This document shows positions 26,801-33,904 of a stretch of 64,000 nucleotides of DNA, one piece after another. Below the pieces are notes generated by a model, which did not search any database, was not told the origin of the DNA, and saw only the letters and a program-made list of their open reading frames with translations. Made by a program: the position numbers and the translations under genes. Position 1 is the stretch's first letter. The number at the start of each line of letters is the position of its first letter. The DNA lies in the NCBI GenBank assembly GCA_000435515.1, contig FR884182.1:1-64000 (forward strand). The letters are read 5' to 3'. The stretch is from Firmicutes bacterium CAG:582. Lineage in GTDB: Bacteria > Bacillota_I > Bacilli_A > RF39 > UBA660.

Positions 26801-28216
26801 TAAAGTATATATTTTTTTTAAATCGCTTGTTAATTCTTCAACTTTTTTATAAACCAATTCTTGTTGCTTTTCATCCATTTGATTGCGTAGTATTGTTTCT
26901 ACAGAATATTCTAAATCTTTATCAACGCCCGTGTTAGTTAATAATGATAGACTCAAACTTCTTATTTCTTCTGGAATCTTTTCTCTTAACACTTCAAGTG
27001 CTTTCCCTTTTTCACTAGTAACTATTACTTTTTTACCTTGCGAAACATAATGAGATAGTAAATTGGCAATCGTATGGGATTTTCCGGTTCCCGGAGGACC
27101 TTGAACCAAAACTATTTTGCTGCTTCTAACTTTATCAACAATTTCGTATTGTTCATCGTTTGAAGGTAAAGGAAACAATACTGCTTCATCTTTAGTATTT
27201 TTGTATGTAGAATCGTTTAATAGTTCTTTTATTTCTGTTTCATTTTCAAAATCTGCTTCAAGTAAATTTAAAATCGGGCTTTTAAACTTAGTATTATAAC
27301 AAGCATCTATAATTTTTTCCAGATCTTCAATCCATAATTTAATACTTTTATTTCTAACGATAATTCCAATATTATCAAAAGCATAAAGACAATTTGTTTT
27401 ATACTCTTCTTTTGAATCAAACTCTCCATCGATAACTTCGTTTTCTAAACAAGCAAAATTTAAATACTTCCCCAATTCAAATTTTATATTTATGTTTTCG
27501 GAATCTTCCAACTGATTAAAATATTTTACTTGGTCACTTAGAGAAACATAGTCTTTTACTTTAAATGATTCTAAATTGAAAAAATCCATGACTAATCCTT
27601 TGAATTTATCTTGGTTTACTGATAGTGAAATTGAATTGGATATAGAATCAACAGATATATCCAGATTAGCTTCTAATGCATGACGAGCTATTGAATTACC
27701 ATTGCCGTCTTTCCATATTAAAAGATTAGTACCTAATATAATTTCTATTTTTTCTTCTAAATCATTAATTCTCTTATATATATTATATAAGTCCATATAT
27801 GTCTGATTATATTTGCTAATCAACTCGTTATAGTTGTCAACAAAATTGATATCTTTCACATATTGATTATATGCTTTAAAAAGATCCTTATGGGTGTTAA
27901 GAAGTTCTTCAAGATTATCAACCTTGTCTATAATATTATGGTCACTATTTAAATAAATATATTCAGATAAAGTTGGTGGAACTTCTGGATACTTCTTTTT
28001 CCTATCCTCTTTAATATATCTTAATTTTAATACAATTTTATTGCTAAATATTGTAATATCAGAATAATCTACATCACCTAATATTTCTTTATATTTATTG
28101 TAAAATGTTCCTAAATCATAGTATTTTTCATACTGATTAACATCATAAATGTTCTTGTTTTTTAGTTCTAAAACTTCCTTAATAAAAGAAAAAATACTTT
28201 TAACGGATTGATTCAT
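23849..28216 (-). CDS. Large SF1 helicase with C-terminal Vsr/DUF559-like nuclease domain
   Basis: This is a 1455-aa protein with no signal. Walker A GPPGTGKS is at residues 373-380, followed by motif Ia VTSEKGKAL. About 650 residues of coiled-coil insertion come next. Motif II is IMDESSQSS near residue 1050, motif III VGDDKQISPT, and motif VI VAASRAKEQM. The last about 90 residues form a PD-(D/E)xK-like domain (YRLDFVVE...IVIECDGDTYHG...RCGWKFIRVRASEF), as in DUF559/Vsr proteins. This architecture occurs in single-gene antiphage systems of the Hhe type and in other Upf1-like helicases. Its location in an accessory region supports a defence role (inference). Confidence 0.85.
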   Translation of the reverse strand: MNQSVKSIFSFIKEVLELKNKNIYDVNQYEKYYDLGTFYNKYKEILGDVDYSDITIFSNKIVLKLRYIKEDRKKKYPEVPPTLSEYIYLNSDHNIIDKVDNLEELLNTHKDLFKAYNQYVKDINFVDNYNELISKYNQTYMDLYNIYKRINDLEEKIEIILGTNLLIWKDGNGNSIARHALEANLDISVDSISNSISLSVNQDKFKGLVMDFFNLESFKVKDYVSLSDQVKYFNQLEDSENINIKFELGKYLNFACLENEVIDGEFDSKEEYKTNCLYAFDNIGIIVRNKSIKLWIEDLEKIIDACYNTKFKSPILNLLEADFENETEIKELLNDSTYKNTKDEAVLFPLPSNDEQYEIVDKVRSSKIVLVQGPPGTGKSHTIANLLSHYVSQGKKVIVTSEKGKALEVLREKIPEEIRSLSLSLLTNTGVDKDLEYSVETILRNQMDEKQQELVYKKVEELTSDLKKIYTLKQQNQHEIINLMAKDTVSHRAELNELMDFAGDNKMSLMDIAVWLNNNKQYDVISLNDVENYNYVYLDDFFAKLDNICDEIRDNKYALNGCVPIYESLETNKYELAINENIKFKNYLPKYPQLIKCIKQENISSDTLSRLEQDINRLSTLYKVFDKKTLYENSDYVVFNKNIADIRDKILNQQEFIFNVEEKMIEYDIKYQEEKCDEYHKNLKLIIDLYDGSETIKLFDKMKLKKYLKKLQGLTINGLQLSKDNVTKEKVTIAAQRLYYQTFVDELESDLSKVLNIDLFSCLNIDKKQFGKYKNKVVELLNTILDFKKICTSIDKIFDTLVNRNLFEIDYINKSEEEINNIISDMNYYLEININNNKTSSYANDLRAYYKDYNLQNLSNVISAIESNNEIELIDSKNKLIKEINIINSYNSLKSIFGQFMNDKSNLINDYIYNYTNEEKIFLKKNTVDILKYHYIHKFYKALESAESVLPELYSTREKLIRKEKELIKQLVVTQGWYYQSKKMTPAISNSLSKWMQLKKKRGAGTGKNAQILLRQMREEMSIAKNAIPVWIMPIDRLIEQYPFDNEPIFDVLIMDESSQSSVFSISALTRAKKIIIVGDDKQISPTNAFQNVDDINDLIFKHLKNSSWKYQISKDTSIYDFVQMICLNKKVTLTEHFRCLPEIIHYSNKEFYNMQINPLKVRGINETIEKPILVKYVPNAYVTKSGSQYYNDAEINRIVSLIGEILHDHQYDNKTIGIISLQNSSKHIQKLDSLIGIEYSSIIKERKIKIGNTYDFQGDERDVIILSMLIAPITSNGEKYNFKAMNTEEFNRSFNVAASRAKEQMILVHSVKLEELNPICNRYKLLKYCMTYNDEKQQEAEKLFESNFERDIYYLLDSKGFKLIPQFKVGKYRLDFVVENNFNQKIVIECDGDTYHGLEQLESDLERQTVLERCGWKFIRVRASEFYYEKEKIVDKIIKELNEFLENHISHNEN

Positions 28217-28317
28217 TACTTCAACTCCTTGGTAATGCTATTATAACATATAATATATTTAAAAATATATCTAAAATAGCTATAAATTCCAATAAAAAAA
28301 TTGTAATAAGCCTAAAA

Positions 28318-28935
28318 TTATGATTTTCTTCTATCATATTCTTCTATATAAACAGGAAATTTCTTATACCATTTAAAAAAATCTTTTTCATCATCAAAAG
28401 AATATAGTTTATACCCTTCTTTTGTTATGCATTTTTCTTTTAAATTTAAGAAATTTTTTATAAATTTTTGCCCATCAAGAGTTTGACCTTCAGCACACAT
28501 ATTCTTAAATTTTATTCCTCTATTCATTAAATCGTTAATTTTTTTATTAATTCCTTTTAATAGATAACTTAAAACTAATTTATCATCTCTATACTTTTTA
28601 TCAACGGCAACTGCAGAAATTAAAAGATTATAAGTGTTGTTATCTTCATAGGATTCTAAAGATTTATAATTTAATTCAGTATCAGATAGTTCATTTTTCA
28701 TAAAGTCTGTAAATTGTTTATCAGTTAAAGGTAATAAAGTCATTTCTCCAACAACGCAATCAAAAATTGCATCTCTTACAAAAATATGAATGTCTCTATT
28801 TTTTCTATCCCATATCATAACTTGCTCTACACTTGATATTGTTTCTGGTTCTAAATAGTCATGTTCTATATTCCAAACATCATCAAAATCTTTTTTTGTA
28901 TGGTTATAAAATTCAATTACATATCTTTCTTTCAT
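28318..28935 (-). CDS. GNAT-like acetyltransferase, tentative
   Basis: This 205-aa soluble protein has a plausible GNAT layout: an N-terminal helix-strand region, a central strand ending ISAVAVDKKYRDDKLVLSYLL (beta-4 and acetyl-CoA loop, without a clear Q/RxxGxG), and a C-terminal strand. Related to weak GNAT domains in other gut Firmicutes, but the assignment rests on pattern only. GGAGAA precedes the ATG. It stands between the helicase and the radical SAM gene with about 100-200 nt on each side. Confidence 0.5.
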   Translation of the reverse strand: MKERYVIEFYNHTKKDFDDVWNIEHDYLEPETISSVEQVMIWDRKNRDIHIFVRDAIFDCVVGEMTLLPLTDKQFTDFMKNELSDTELNYKSLESYEDNNTYNLLISAVAVDKKYRDDKLVLSYLLKGINKKINDLMNRGIKFKNMCAEGQTLDGQKFIKNFLNLKEKCITKEGYKLYSFDDEKDFFKWYKKFPVYIEEYDRRKS

Positions 28936-29104
28936 ATGCGATTCTCCTTAATCTTTATTATAGCATAAACTAAACATCATTAAAAAAGTTTACTCAAATA
29001 TTAAAAAGCAATCTAAATTATTTAATTAAAAATATTTTTATAAACTCGTCATTCATTTATTTCCTAACTTTCAACATAATAACGAATATACTCGGAAAAT
29101 GTTA

Positions 29105-29136
29105 CAAAAAAATTAAACTCACATGAAAATGTGAGT
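29105..29136 (-). terminator. Radical SAM gene terminator
   Basis: An eight-pair stem ACTCACAT/ATGTGAGT (29117-29124 with 29129-29136) leads into TTAATTTTTTTG on the minus strand. Confidence 0.75.
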
Positions 29137-29930
29137 TAATTATTGATTCCTTTATTTACAAAAGTTAAGTTTTTGGAATTGTATTTATTAATTTGACATC
29201 CATCTTGAAATTCTATTTCATTCTTACATGCTATTCCACTTTTGATAATTATTGATGCTAAATTATCATCTAATAATGATTTTCCTGTATTTTCAACTAT
29301 TCCATCAACCAAGACTGATGCATTTGAAACTAAGATATTTTCTCCATCTTTAAGATAATAATTATCAATTTTTGGAGGATAAAATTTCTCAATAGTAAGA
29401 TTTTCTGCTCTACCTTTATCAATAACTCTAATTGATTCTTTTTTACAAGAAAAGAACGATGATTCAATTAGTTCTTGAATGTTTTCTATATACATTTTAT
29501 ATAGCCATGGATCTTCTTCTTTTATTCGATTTAATTCAGCTTTATGATATTCATCAGCTGCTAATATTAAGCTTATAGCTTTAGAATACTTACCAATATG
29601 AGATTGACATTTAGTAACATATGTTTTCAATTTTGATAAAATTCGTTTTGATTTAGGTGTAAAATAAGTCCCATTAGTTGTTATACTTACTCCAAGAACT
29701 ATACATTCTGACTGGATTATGTAGTCAACTATCATTTCTAATATATCCGCTGCTAATAAAACATCCCCACCATCAAGTTCTAAATTACGAATAATTGTAT
29801 TCTTTGTAAATATTTTAGGTAAGAACTTTGATTGAAAGTCTTTTCCGCTTGCTGGACCTTTCTCACAATGCTTACATCTAAGTGTACATCTTCTAGTAGT
29901 TTCAATTTTTAAATTATTGTAAGTTATCAT
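29136..29930 (-). CDS. Radical SAM-like protein
   Basis: This 264-aa protein carries the radical SAM cysteine motif CTLRCKHC (CxxxCxxC, residues 15-22) right after a KIETTRRC strand, then LELDGGDVLL, the region equivalent to the GGE motif, and a TTNGTYF segment. The C-terminal part has several cysteines (FFSCKK, GIACKNE, QDGCQIN), possibly a partial auxiliary cluster. It should cleave S-adenosylmethionine to generate a radical; the substrate is unknown. It follows a P-loop protein by 24 nt in the same operon. Confidence 0.75.
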   Translation of the reverse strand: MITYNNLKIETTRRCTLRCKHCEKGPASGKDFQSKFLPKIFTKNTIIRNLELDGGDVLLAADILEMIVDYIIQSECIVLGVSITTNGTYFTPKSKRILSKLKTYVTKCQSHIGKYSKAISLILAADEYHKAELNRIKEEDPWLYKMYIENIQELIESSFFSCKKESIRVIDKGRAENLTIEKFYPPKIDNYYLKDGENILVSNASVLVDGIVENTGKSLLDDNLASIIIKSGIACKNEIEFQDGCQINKYNSKNLTFVNKGINN

Positions 29931-29954
29931 AGCATCACCACTTTCTTAAAATCA

Positions 29955-30515
29955 TTAATTGGAATTTTTTTTAATTTCTTCAACCAGTTCATCAAGTATT
30001 GCTTCTCTTTTGTCTTCTCTAGATGTATTAATTAAATTAAATCCATATTTTTGACAATCGTTTTTTAGTACTTCGTTTTTTTCTAAAATTTCTTTAACAT
30101 TTCTTTCTATATCTTCAACTCCTACATAAGTTGGCCAATCAAAAGGTTTAGAATATTTTTTCATGTCTTCTCTAATATTTGTTTCATCAGCATCTAAATT
30201 AGCTAAAAAATAGATTTCTACTTTATCCTTATATTCAAACATAGATAATTGTTTAGGTGTAAAAATATATTCATAAATTGTGCTTACACCATAATTTTTA
30301 GCATCATCTAAACTTCTTTTTACCATTTCATTTAGTAATGTTACGTATTTATCGTCGTTATGATCTTGTAAAACTCTAAAAGACTCTTCAAGTGAATCTA
30401 ATAACATATCGAAATTATAGTAATTAAAATTATATTTTTGATGAAGCTTCATTGTAAGAGTTGTTTTACCTGCTCTTTTGTTTCCAGCAATAATTACTAC
30501 TTTTCCATTTTTCAT
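29955..30515 (-). CDS. P-loop nucleotide kinase-like protein
   Basis: This 186-aa cytoplasmic protein starts with a strand and Walker A (VVIIAGNKRAGKTTLT, residues about 6-21). It resembles zeta-toxin/AAA_33-type small-molecule kinases, with a D-rich second strand and an R-containing lid (TNIREDMKKYSKPFDWPT). It is co-transcribed with the radical SAM protein. The pair could modify a nucleotide or peptide, but nothing in the sequence names the substrate. Confidence 0.65.
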   Translation of the reverse strand: MKNGKVVIIAGNKRAGKTTLTMKLHQKYNFNYYNFDMLLDSLEESFRVLQDHNDDKYVTLLNEMVKRSLDDAKNYGVSTIYEYIFTPKQLSMFEYKDKVEIYFLANLDADETNIREDMKKYSKPFDWPTYVGVEDIERNVKEILEKNEVLKNDCQKYGFNLINTSREDKREAILDELVEEIKKNSN

Positions 30516-30570
30516 TTAATCACTTCCATAACATAATTATAACTAATAAATCTATTTTATCAAAGAAAAA

Positions 30571-30600
30571 CAAAAAAACTTGCATAGAATTTATGCAAGC
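30571..30600 (-). terminator. Terminator of the HExxH gene
   Basis: An eight-pair stem CTTGCATA/TATGCAAG (30579-30586 with 30592-30599) is followed by seven T on the minus strand. Confidence 0.85.
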
Positions 30601-30629
30601 TCATTAGTTTTTACGAATAATTTAAGTTT

Positions 30630-31487
30630 TTAAAATACATGATAATGATCTAATAATTTTTTTGAGTTACTAATATCATGCATAACAGAATTTACAGTAT
30701 ATCCATTTTGTTGAGCATATTTTAAAGCCCAATTATTCAACAATATTTTGTATATTTCTTCATAATTTGAAACAACGCCAGTATCATGTAAAAATGATTG
30801 TTCTGCCATTCTTCTTGTACATATTTGGTAATCTTTATAACTACCAATTGAATCATCAAATCCATATCGACCATTTATATATCTAAAAATATTTAAAGTG
30901 TTTTCATATGCATATTCAAAAGCATAATACTCATCTGGATTTGTTATATACAAGTAAAATTCCTTTCTTATATCCGCTTGTTGTTGTCTTTCAGTTACTT
31001 CATGACAATCAAAATAAGTTTTATATTCTTTTAATTCACGGTAAAGTTCACCTTCACCTTGATTTAATCCACAAATCAAATGATGAAATAAAGCATGAAA
31101 TTGTTCATGTAGCATCGAATCTAAAAGTCTTATATTAAGACCTTCCACTTCTTCATATGTTTTTTCTCTTGTTATGGGATTATATGTTTCTTCTTTTCCT
31201 TCAAAAATATACTTTTCATTAAATAGTATTTTACCTGGTTTACCATTTTTACCAAAAATTATTCCGGCATTCATCAATCTTTCATCTTTGTTGTCGGAAA
31301 CAACTTTATATGGTTTTCTATTTTGCTTCTTTGCTTCAATGTTTTCTAATTCTTGCAAAAGAGTTAAACGTTGTTCAGGTTTAAGTGATGAAAATCCTGA
31401 CGAATGAAATAAATAAAATAATTCGCATTCTTTTCCAATCGCATCAAAATTCATATAATCTCTTGAACGTATAATTTTGTTTATCAT
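30630..31487 (-). CDS. HExxH metalloprotein of unknown family
   Basis: This 285-aa soluble protein has a zinc-binding-like motif MLHEQFHALFHH (about residues 140-151) with Glu-rich sequence downstream (EVTERQQQADIRKEF, ITNPDEYYAFEYAYEN), consistent with a SprT- or phage-type metallopeptidase. It has no signal peptide. I chose the ATG at 31487, preceded by AGAGGGGAT. It ends in its own terminator and starts about 100 nt downstream of the reverse transcriptase gene. It may be part of the same accessory island but is not a known DGR component. Confidence 0.65.
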   Translation of the reverse strand: MINKIIRSRDYMNFDAIGKECELFYLFHSSGFSSLKPEQRLTLLQELENIEAKKQNRKPYKVVSDNKDERLMNAGIIFGKNGKPGKILFNEKYIFEGKEETYNPITREKTYEEVEGLNIRLLDSMLHEQFHALFHHLICGLNQGEGELYRELKEYKTYFDCHEVTERQQQADIRKEFYLYITNPDEYYAFEYAYENTLNIFRYINGRYGFDDSIGSYKDYQICTRRMAEQSFLHDTGVVSNYEEIYKILLNNWALKYAQQNGYTVNSVMHDISNSKKLLDHYHVF

Positions 31488-31584
31488 TATTATCCCCTCT
31501 TTAATAACGTTAGTTATTCTAACAGAATACGAAAAAAATTGCAAATAAAAAATAGATTCGTCACCACAATCTACTTTAAGTACT

Positions 31585-32613
31585 TCATTTTAAATTATTA
31601 TTATATAAAATTATCTCAATCTTATTCACATAGTTATATGAATTAGAATGGCTTGCATGTCCTAAAAAAGAATTATAACTTAATAAAAACTTTTTATCAT
31701 AAAATATATTATTATTTTTTAAATATATCCATTGTTTAATTGATTTCTTTACTTTCTTTTTAAAACGTTTTCTAAGAAGAATATGTGTTGGATAAATAAT
31801 GTATCCGCAAAAATCAACACCTAGTTTATTAGGATAATATCTGCTTTTATGATTAAGCAACAGATTTAAATGGGCACTTACAAAAGTTGAAACTAAGTTG
31901 AGCACTTCCTTTGCTTCAGCTTTGGTTTTTAAAATAAAAATCTGATCATCCATATATCTTGTATAAAATTTTATTTTTAGTTCGTCTTTTACATAATGAT
32001 CTAATTCATTTAAATAAATATTGGCAAAGAACTGACTGGTATAATTACCAATTGGAATTCCGACTTCGTTGCCATCGTCAAGAATTTTTTTACTGAATTC
32101 AAGTAATTTTTTATCTTTAATTTTAGATGATAATATTTTTAATAATATTTCTTTATCTATACTATAAAAATACTTTTTTATATCAGTTTTTAAAATATAA
32201 TAGTTTTCTCCATATAGTTTAGTTGCATTTCTCAATTGATTTTGAACACATATAACTGATTTATGCGTTCCTCGATTATCTAAACATGCATATGTATCAT
32301 TGATGAATCGTTTCATGAAATAAGGCTTTATAAACTCTTCAACATACCATTGATGAACTATACGATCACGGTAAGGCAAAGATTTTATTATTCTTTCTTT
32401 TGGTTCATGAATAACAAATTCTCGATATTCACCAAACTTATAAGTATTATTTTTTATCTCGTCCATTATTCTTATAAGATTGGTTTCTAATTCCATTTCA
32501 AATATTATTACTTCTTTTTTAGTTTTTTTACCTTTAGAAGCACGTATGTGGGCACTTAACATTTTTTCGAAAGTCAATTTAGATAGAAAAACATTTTTTA
32601 TTGTTTTAGGCAT
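31585..32613 (-). CDS. Diversity-generating retroelement reverse transcriptase
   Basis: This 342-aa reverse transcriptase makes the mutagenised cDNA of the template repeat. Hallmarks are visible: catalytic Asp144 in LKTDIKKYF; the DGR-type motif 4 with SQ (IGNYTSQ, residues 188-194) instead of the QG of group II intron RTs; and YMDD at 220-223. The thumb and C-terminal part (FCGYIIYPTHILLRK) also look DGR-like. No maturase or endonuclease domain follows. It overlaps the avd gene by 16 nt. Together with the TR/VR pair this defines a DGR. It misincorporates opposite template adenines (established for the family). Confidence 0.95.
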   Translation of the reverse strand: MPKTIKNVFLSKLTFEKMLSAHIRASKGKKTKKEVIIFEMELETNLIRIMDEIKNNTYKFGEYREFVIHEPKERIIKSLPYRDRIVHQWYVEEFIKPYFMKRFINDTYACLDNRGTHKSVICVQNQLRNATKLYGENYYILKTDIKKYFYSIDKEILLKILSSKIKDKKLLEFSKKILDDGNEVGIPIGNYTSQFFANIYLNELDHYVKDELKIKFYTRYMDDQIFILKTKAEAKEVLNLVSTFVSAHLNLLLNHKSRYYPNKLGVDFCGYIIYPTHILLRKRFKKKVKKSIKQWIYLKNNNIFYDKKFLLSYNSFLGHASHSNSYNYVNKIEIILYNNNLK

Positions 32614-32960
32614 GAATTTATCCAGCCTCCTAAAGACATACTAACTAAATTTATTTTTCTACTCCATGCTTCATAATTACGAATATTTATATATTTCCTT
32701 TTGTATGATAATCTAGCAAATACCCTTTGCATTTTTAAATTGATATCAAGTTCATTTAAGTATTTTAATTTTTCCTTTTTATCAAATGACTTATATGCCA
32801 GTAAAATATACTTGATACCTTCGTAGGATGAATTTTTTATTGTTGCAACTATGCCTGATTTAGTTGAATTAGGATATTTCTCAGTGATCATTTCAAGATA
32901 TATAATAAAATCCATGTATATTTGATAAATTCGTGTTTCTTCAACACAGCTAGCTTTCAC
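32598..32960 (-). CDS. avd: Avd-like DGR accessory protein
   Basis: This 120-aa, all-helical, strongly basic protein matches Avd (accessory variability determinant) in size and pattern. It is a four-helix-bundle relative of the 23S-rRNA intervening-sequence proteins that forms a pentamer and binds the RT and TR-RNA. The features are IYLEMITEKYPNS, a central basic helix KMQRVFARLSYKRKYI, and a C-terminal LVSMSLGGWINS segment. The start is GTG at 32960 with GGAG upstream. It overlaps the mini-MutS gene by 11 nt and the RT by 16 nt, so the three proteins are translated together. Confidence 0.85.
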   Translation of the reverse strand: MKASCVEETRIYQIYMDFIIYLEMITEKYPNSTKSGIVATIKNSSYEGIKYILLAYKSFDKKEKLKYLNELDINLKMQRVFARLSYKRKYINIRNYEAWSRKINLVSMSLGGWINSCLKQ

Positions 32961-33321
32961 TAATGAGCTTCTCCTTTACATCCTTTAATATATTTAATGC
33001 CTGCAAGGGCGTTATAGAATCAATGTCTAAGTTGACTATTTTTTCTTTAATTGAATCATCAATATTAGTTTTTAAACTATCTATAACTTCGACATCTAAA
33101 TTATGATTTTTAAAAACACGCATATAGTTATCAAGAACATCAGCAGGAAAACCACACTTGTATGATTCGCTTGAGAATTTTACTTTTTTTAATACAACAT
33201 AATCATTGATAGTATCGCAATCTTCACCAACAAATATATAAAATTTGCCAGATTTAAAAAGATATAATTTGTTTGCATCTTCTTTTTTTAATTGCAAATA
33301 CTTTTGATATATCACACTCAA
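32950..33321 (-). CDS. Mini-MutS (MutS domain I-like) DGR accessory protein
   Basis: This 123-aa protein looks like the mismatch-recognition domain I of MutS standing alone. It has SVIYQKYLQLKKE, LYLFKSGKFYIFVGED and CGFPADVLDNYMRVF, in the order of MutS QYxxxKxxxPDxxLFFRxGDFYELFxED and GVPYHAxxxYIxxL. Its end, SITPLQALNILKDVKEKL, resembles the MutS extreme C-terminus. The Phe-x-Glu mismatch wedge is not conserved here (KFYIF). I chose the TTG start at 33321 because AAAGGAGGTGG precedes it and the MutS homology begins there. Such MutS-like (MSL) accessory genes have been described in some DGRs. Confidence 0.8.
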   Translation of the reverse strand: MSVIYQKYLQLKKEDANKLYLFKSGKFYIFVGEDCDTINDYVVLKKVKFSSESYKCGFPADVLDNYMRVFKNHNLDVEVIDSLKTNIDDSIKEKIVNLDIDSITPLQALNILKDVKEKLISES

Positions 33322-33345
33322 TATTACCACCTCCTTTAATGCTAT

Positions 33346-33369
33346 TAAAAAAGTGGAAACGATCCACTT
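33346..33369 (-). terminator. Terminator or attenuator between TR and the accessory genes
   Basis: On the minus strand AAGTGGA and TCCACTT (33363-33369 with 33351-33357) form a stem followed by a T run. It lies 190 nt after the TR and only 15-20 nt before the mini-MutS ribosome-binding site. It would give the TR-RNA a 3' end and leave mini-MutS, avd and RT expressed by read-through. Confidence 0.65.
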
Positions 33370-33414
33370 CTTTTCATCTTTGGTATTCGTCATCTTACTA
33401 CTAACCAAAGACAT

Positions 33415-33560
33415 TCTTTTTTATATTTTATTCTACTATGTAGAAAGGTTATAAATTTCTAAAATAAACACTAAAACAAAATCCGTAGATTAATGATATA
33501 AAATATAAATATATTTTTTTTATCTTTGTTTATGTGAAGAATAATCTTATATATTTTAGT
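33415..33560. other. TR spacer region without a gene
   Basis: This is AT-rich, non-coding sequence between the TR and the accessory genes. In studied DGRs the sequence 3' of the TR forms a structured part of the TR-RNA needed for cDNA priming; position supports that role here. I see no ORF with a ribosome-binding site. Confidence 0.5.
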
Positions 33561-33710
33561 GGAGAGAACAAGGCGGAACCCGATGTTAGCATTGGCACCT
33601 CCTGTGTTCCTATTGAAGTTGAACTGACCTGCAAGAACTCCATTGTCGTAATTGCCGCCTCGATTGAACCAAGGATACGAGGAGTCAACAAAGTTCGAAT
33701 TGTCGCCGTA
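33561..33710 (-). repeat. DGR template repeat (TR), 150 bp
   Basis: This repeat matches the VR at 33908-34057 without gaps. All 14 differences are at TR sense-strand adenines: eight A-to-G, four A-to-C, two A-to-T. TR has 35 such adenines. Adenines are concentrated in AAC/AAT asparagine codons, the usual DGR design. The sense 3' end is GC-rich (TCGGGTTCCGCC) and fully conserved. The open frame across the TR, with the same reading as the VR, is not a gene. Downstream about 190 nt of spacer precede the terminator at 33346-33369, so the TR-RNA is likely to include it. Confidence 0.97.
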
Positions 33711-33813
33711 AAGAGTAAAAAGAGTCAAAAAGTCTAATTTAAACAACTTATAACCTACATTTATACTAAGACTAATAAATTAGAGTTTTAAACTAACCTA
33801 CTAGACATAAATG

Positions 33814-33859
33814 CCAAAAAAGCGATTCCTTTCCGCTAAAAAAGAAGGCGGAAAGGAAT
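33814..33859 (-). terminator. Target gene terminator
   Basis: A perfect 12-bp stem ATTCCTTTCCGC/GCGGAAAGGAAT (33848-33859 with 33825-33836) with an 11-nt loop is followed by CGCTTTTTT on the minus strand. It ends the target transcript and separates it from the TR. Confidence 0.85.
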
Positions 33860-33881
33860 ATTAAAAGTGAAAAAAGTAATT

Positions 33882-33903
33882 GTAAAAAAACAAGTTTTTT
33901 TAC
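33882..33903. repeat. Inverted repeat directly after the VR
   Basis: GTAAAAAAAC and GTTTTTTTAC (10-bp arms, 2-nt centre) lie 2 nt beyond the stop codon of the target gene. Known DGRs often have a small hairpin/cruciform at this position that promotes homing. Confidence 0.65.
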
Positions 33904-33904
33904 A

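Noticed and set aside
30630..31487. HExxH protein as part of the DGR
   Set aside because: It lies downstream of the RT with its own ribosome-binding site and terminator, and no such protein is a known DGR factor.
33471..33746. 91-codon open frame over the TR
   Set aside because: It is open only because the TR mirrors the VR coding frame; it has no ribosome-binding site and serves as template, not gene.
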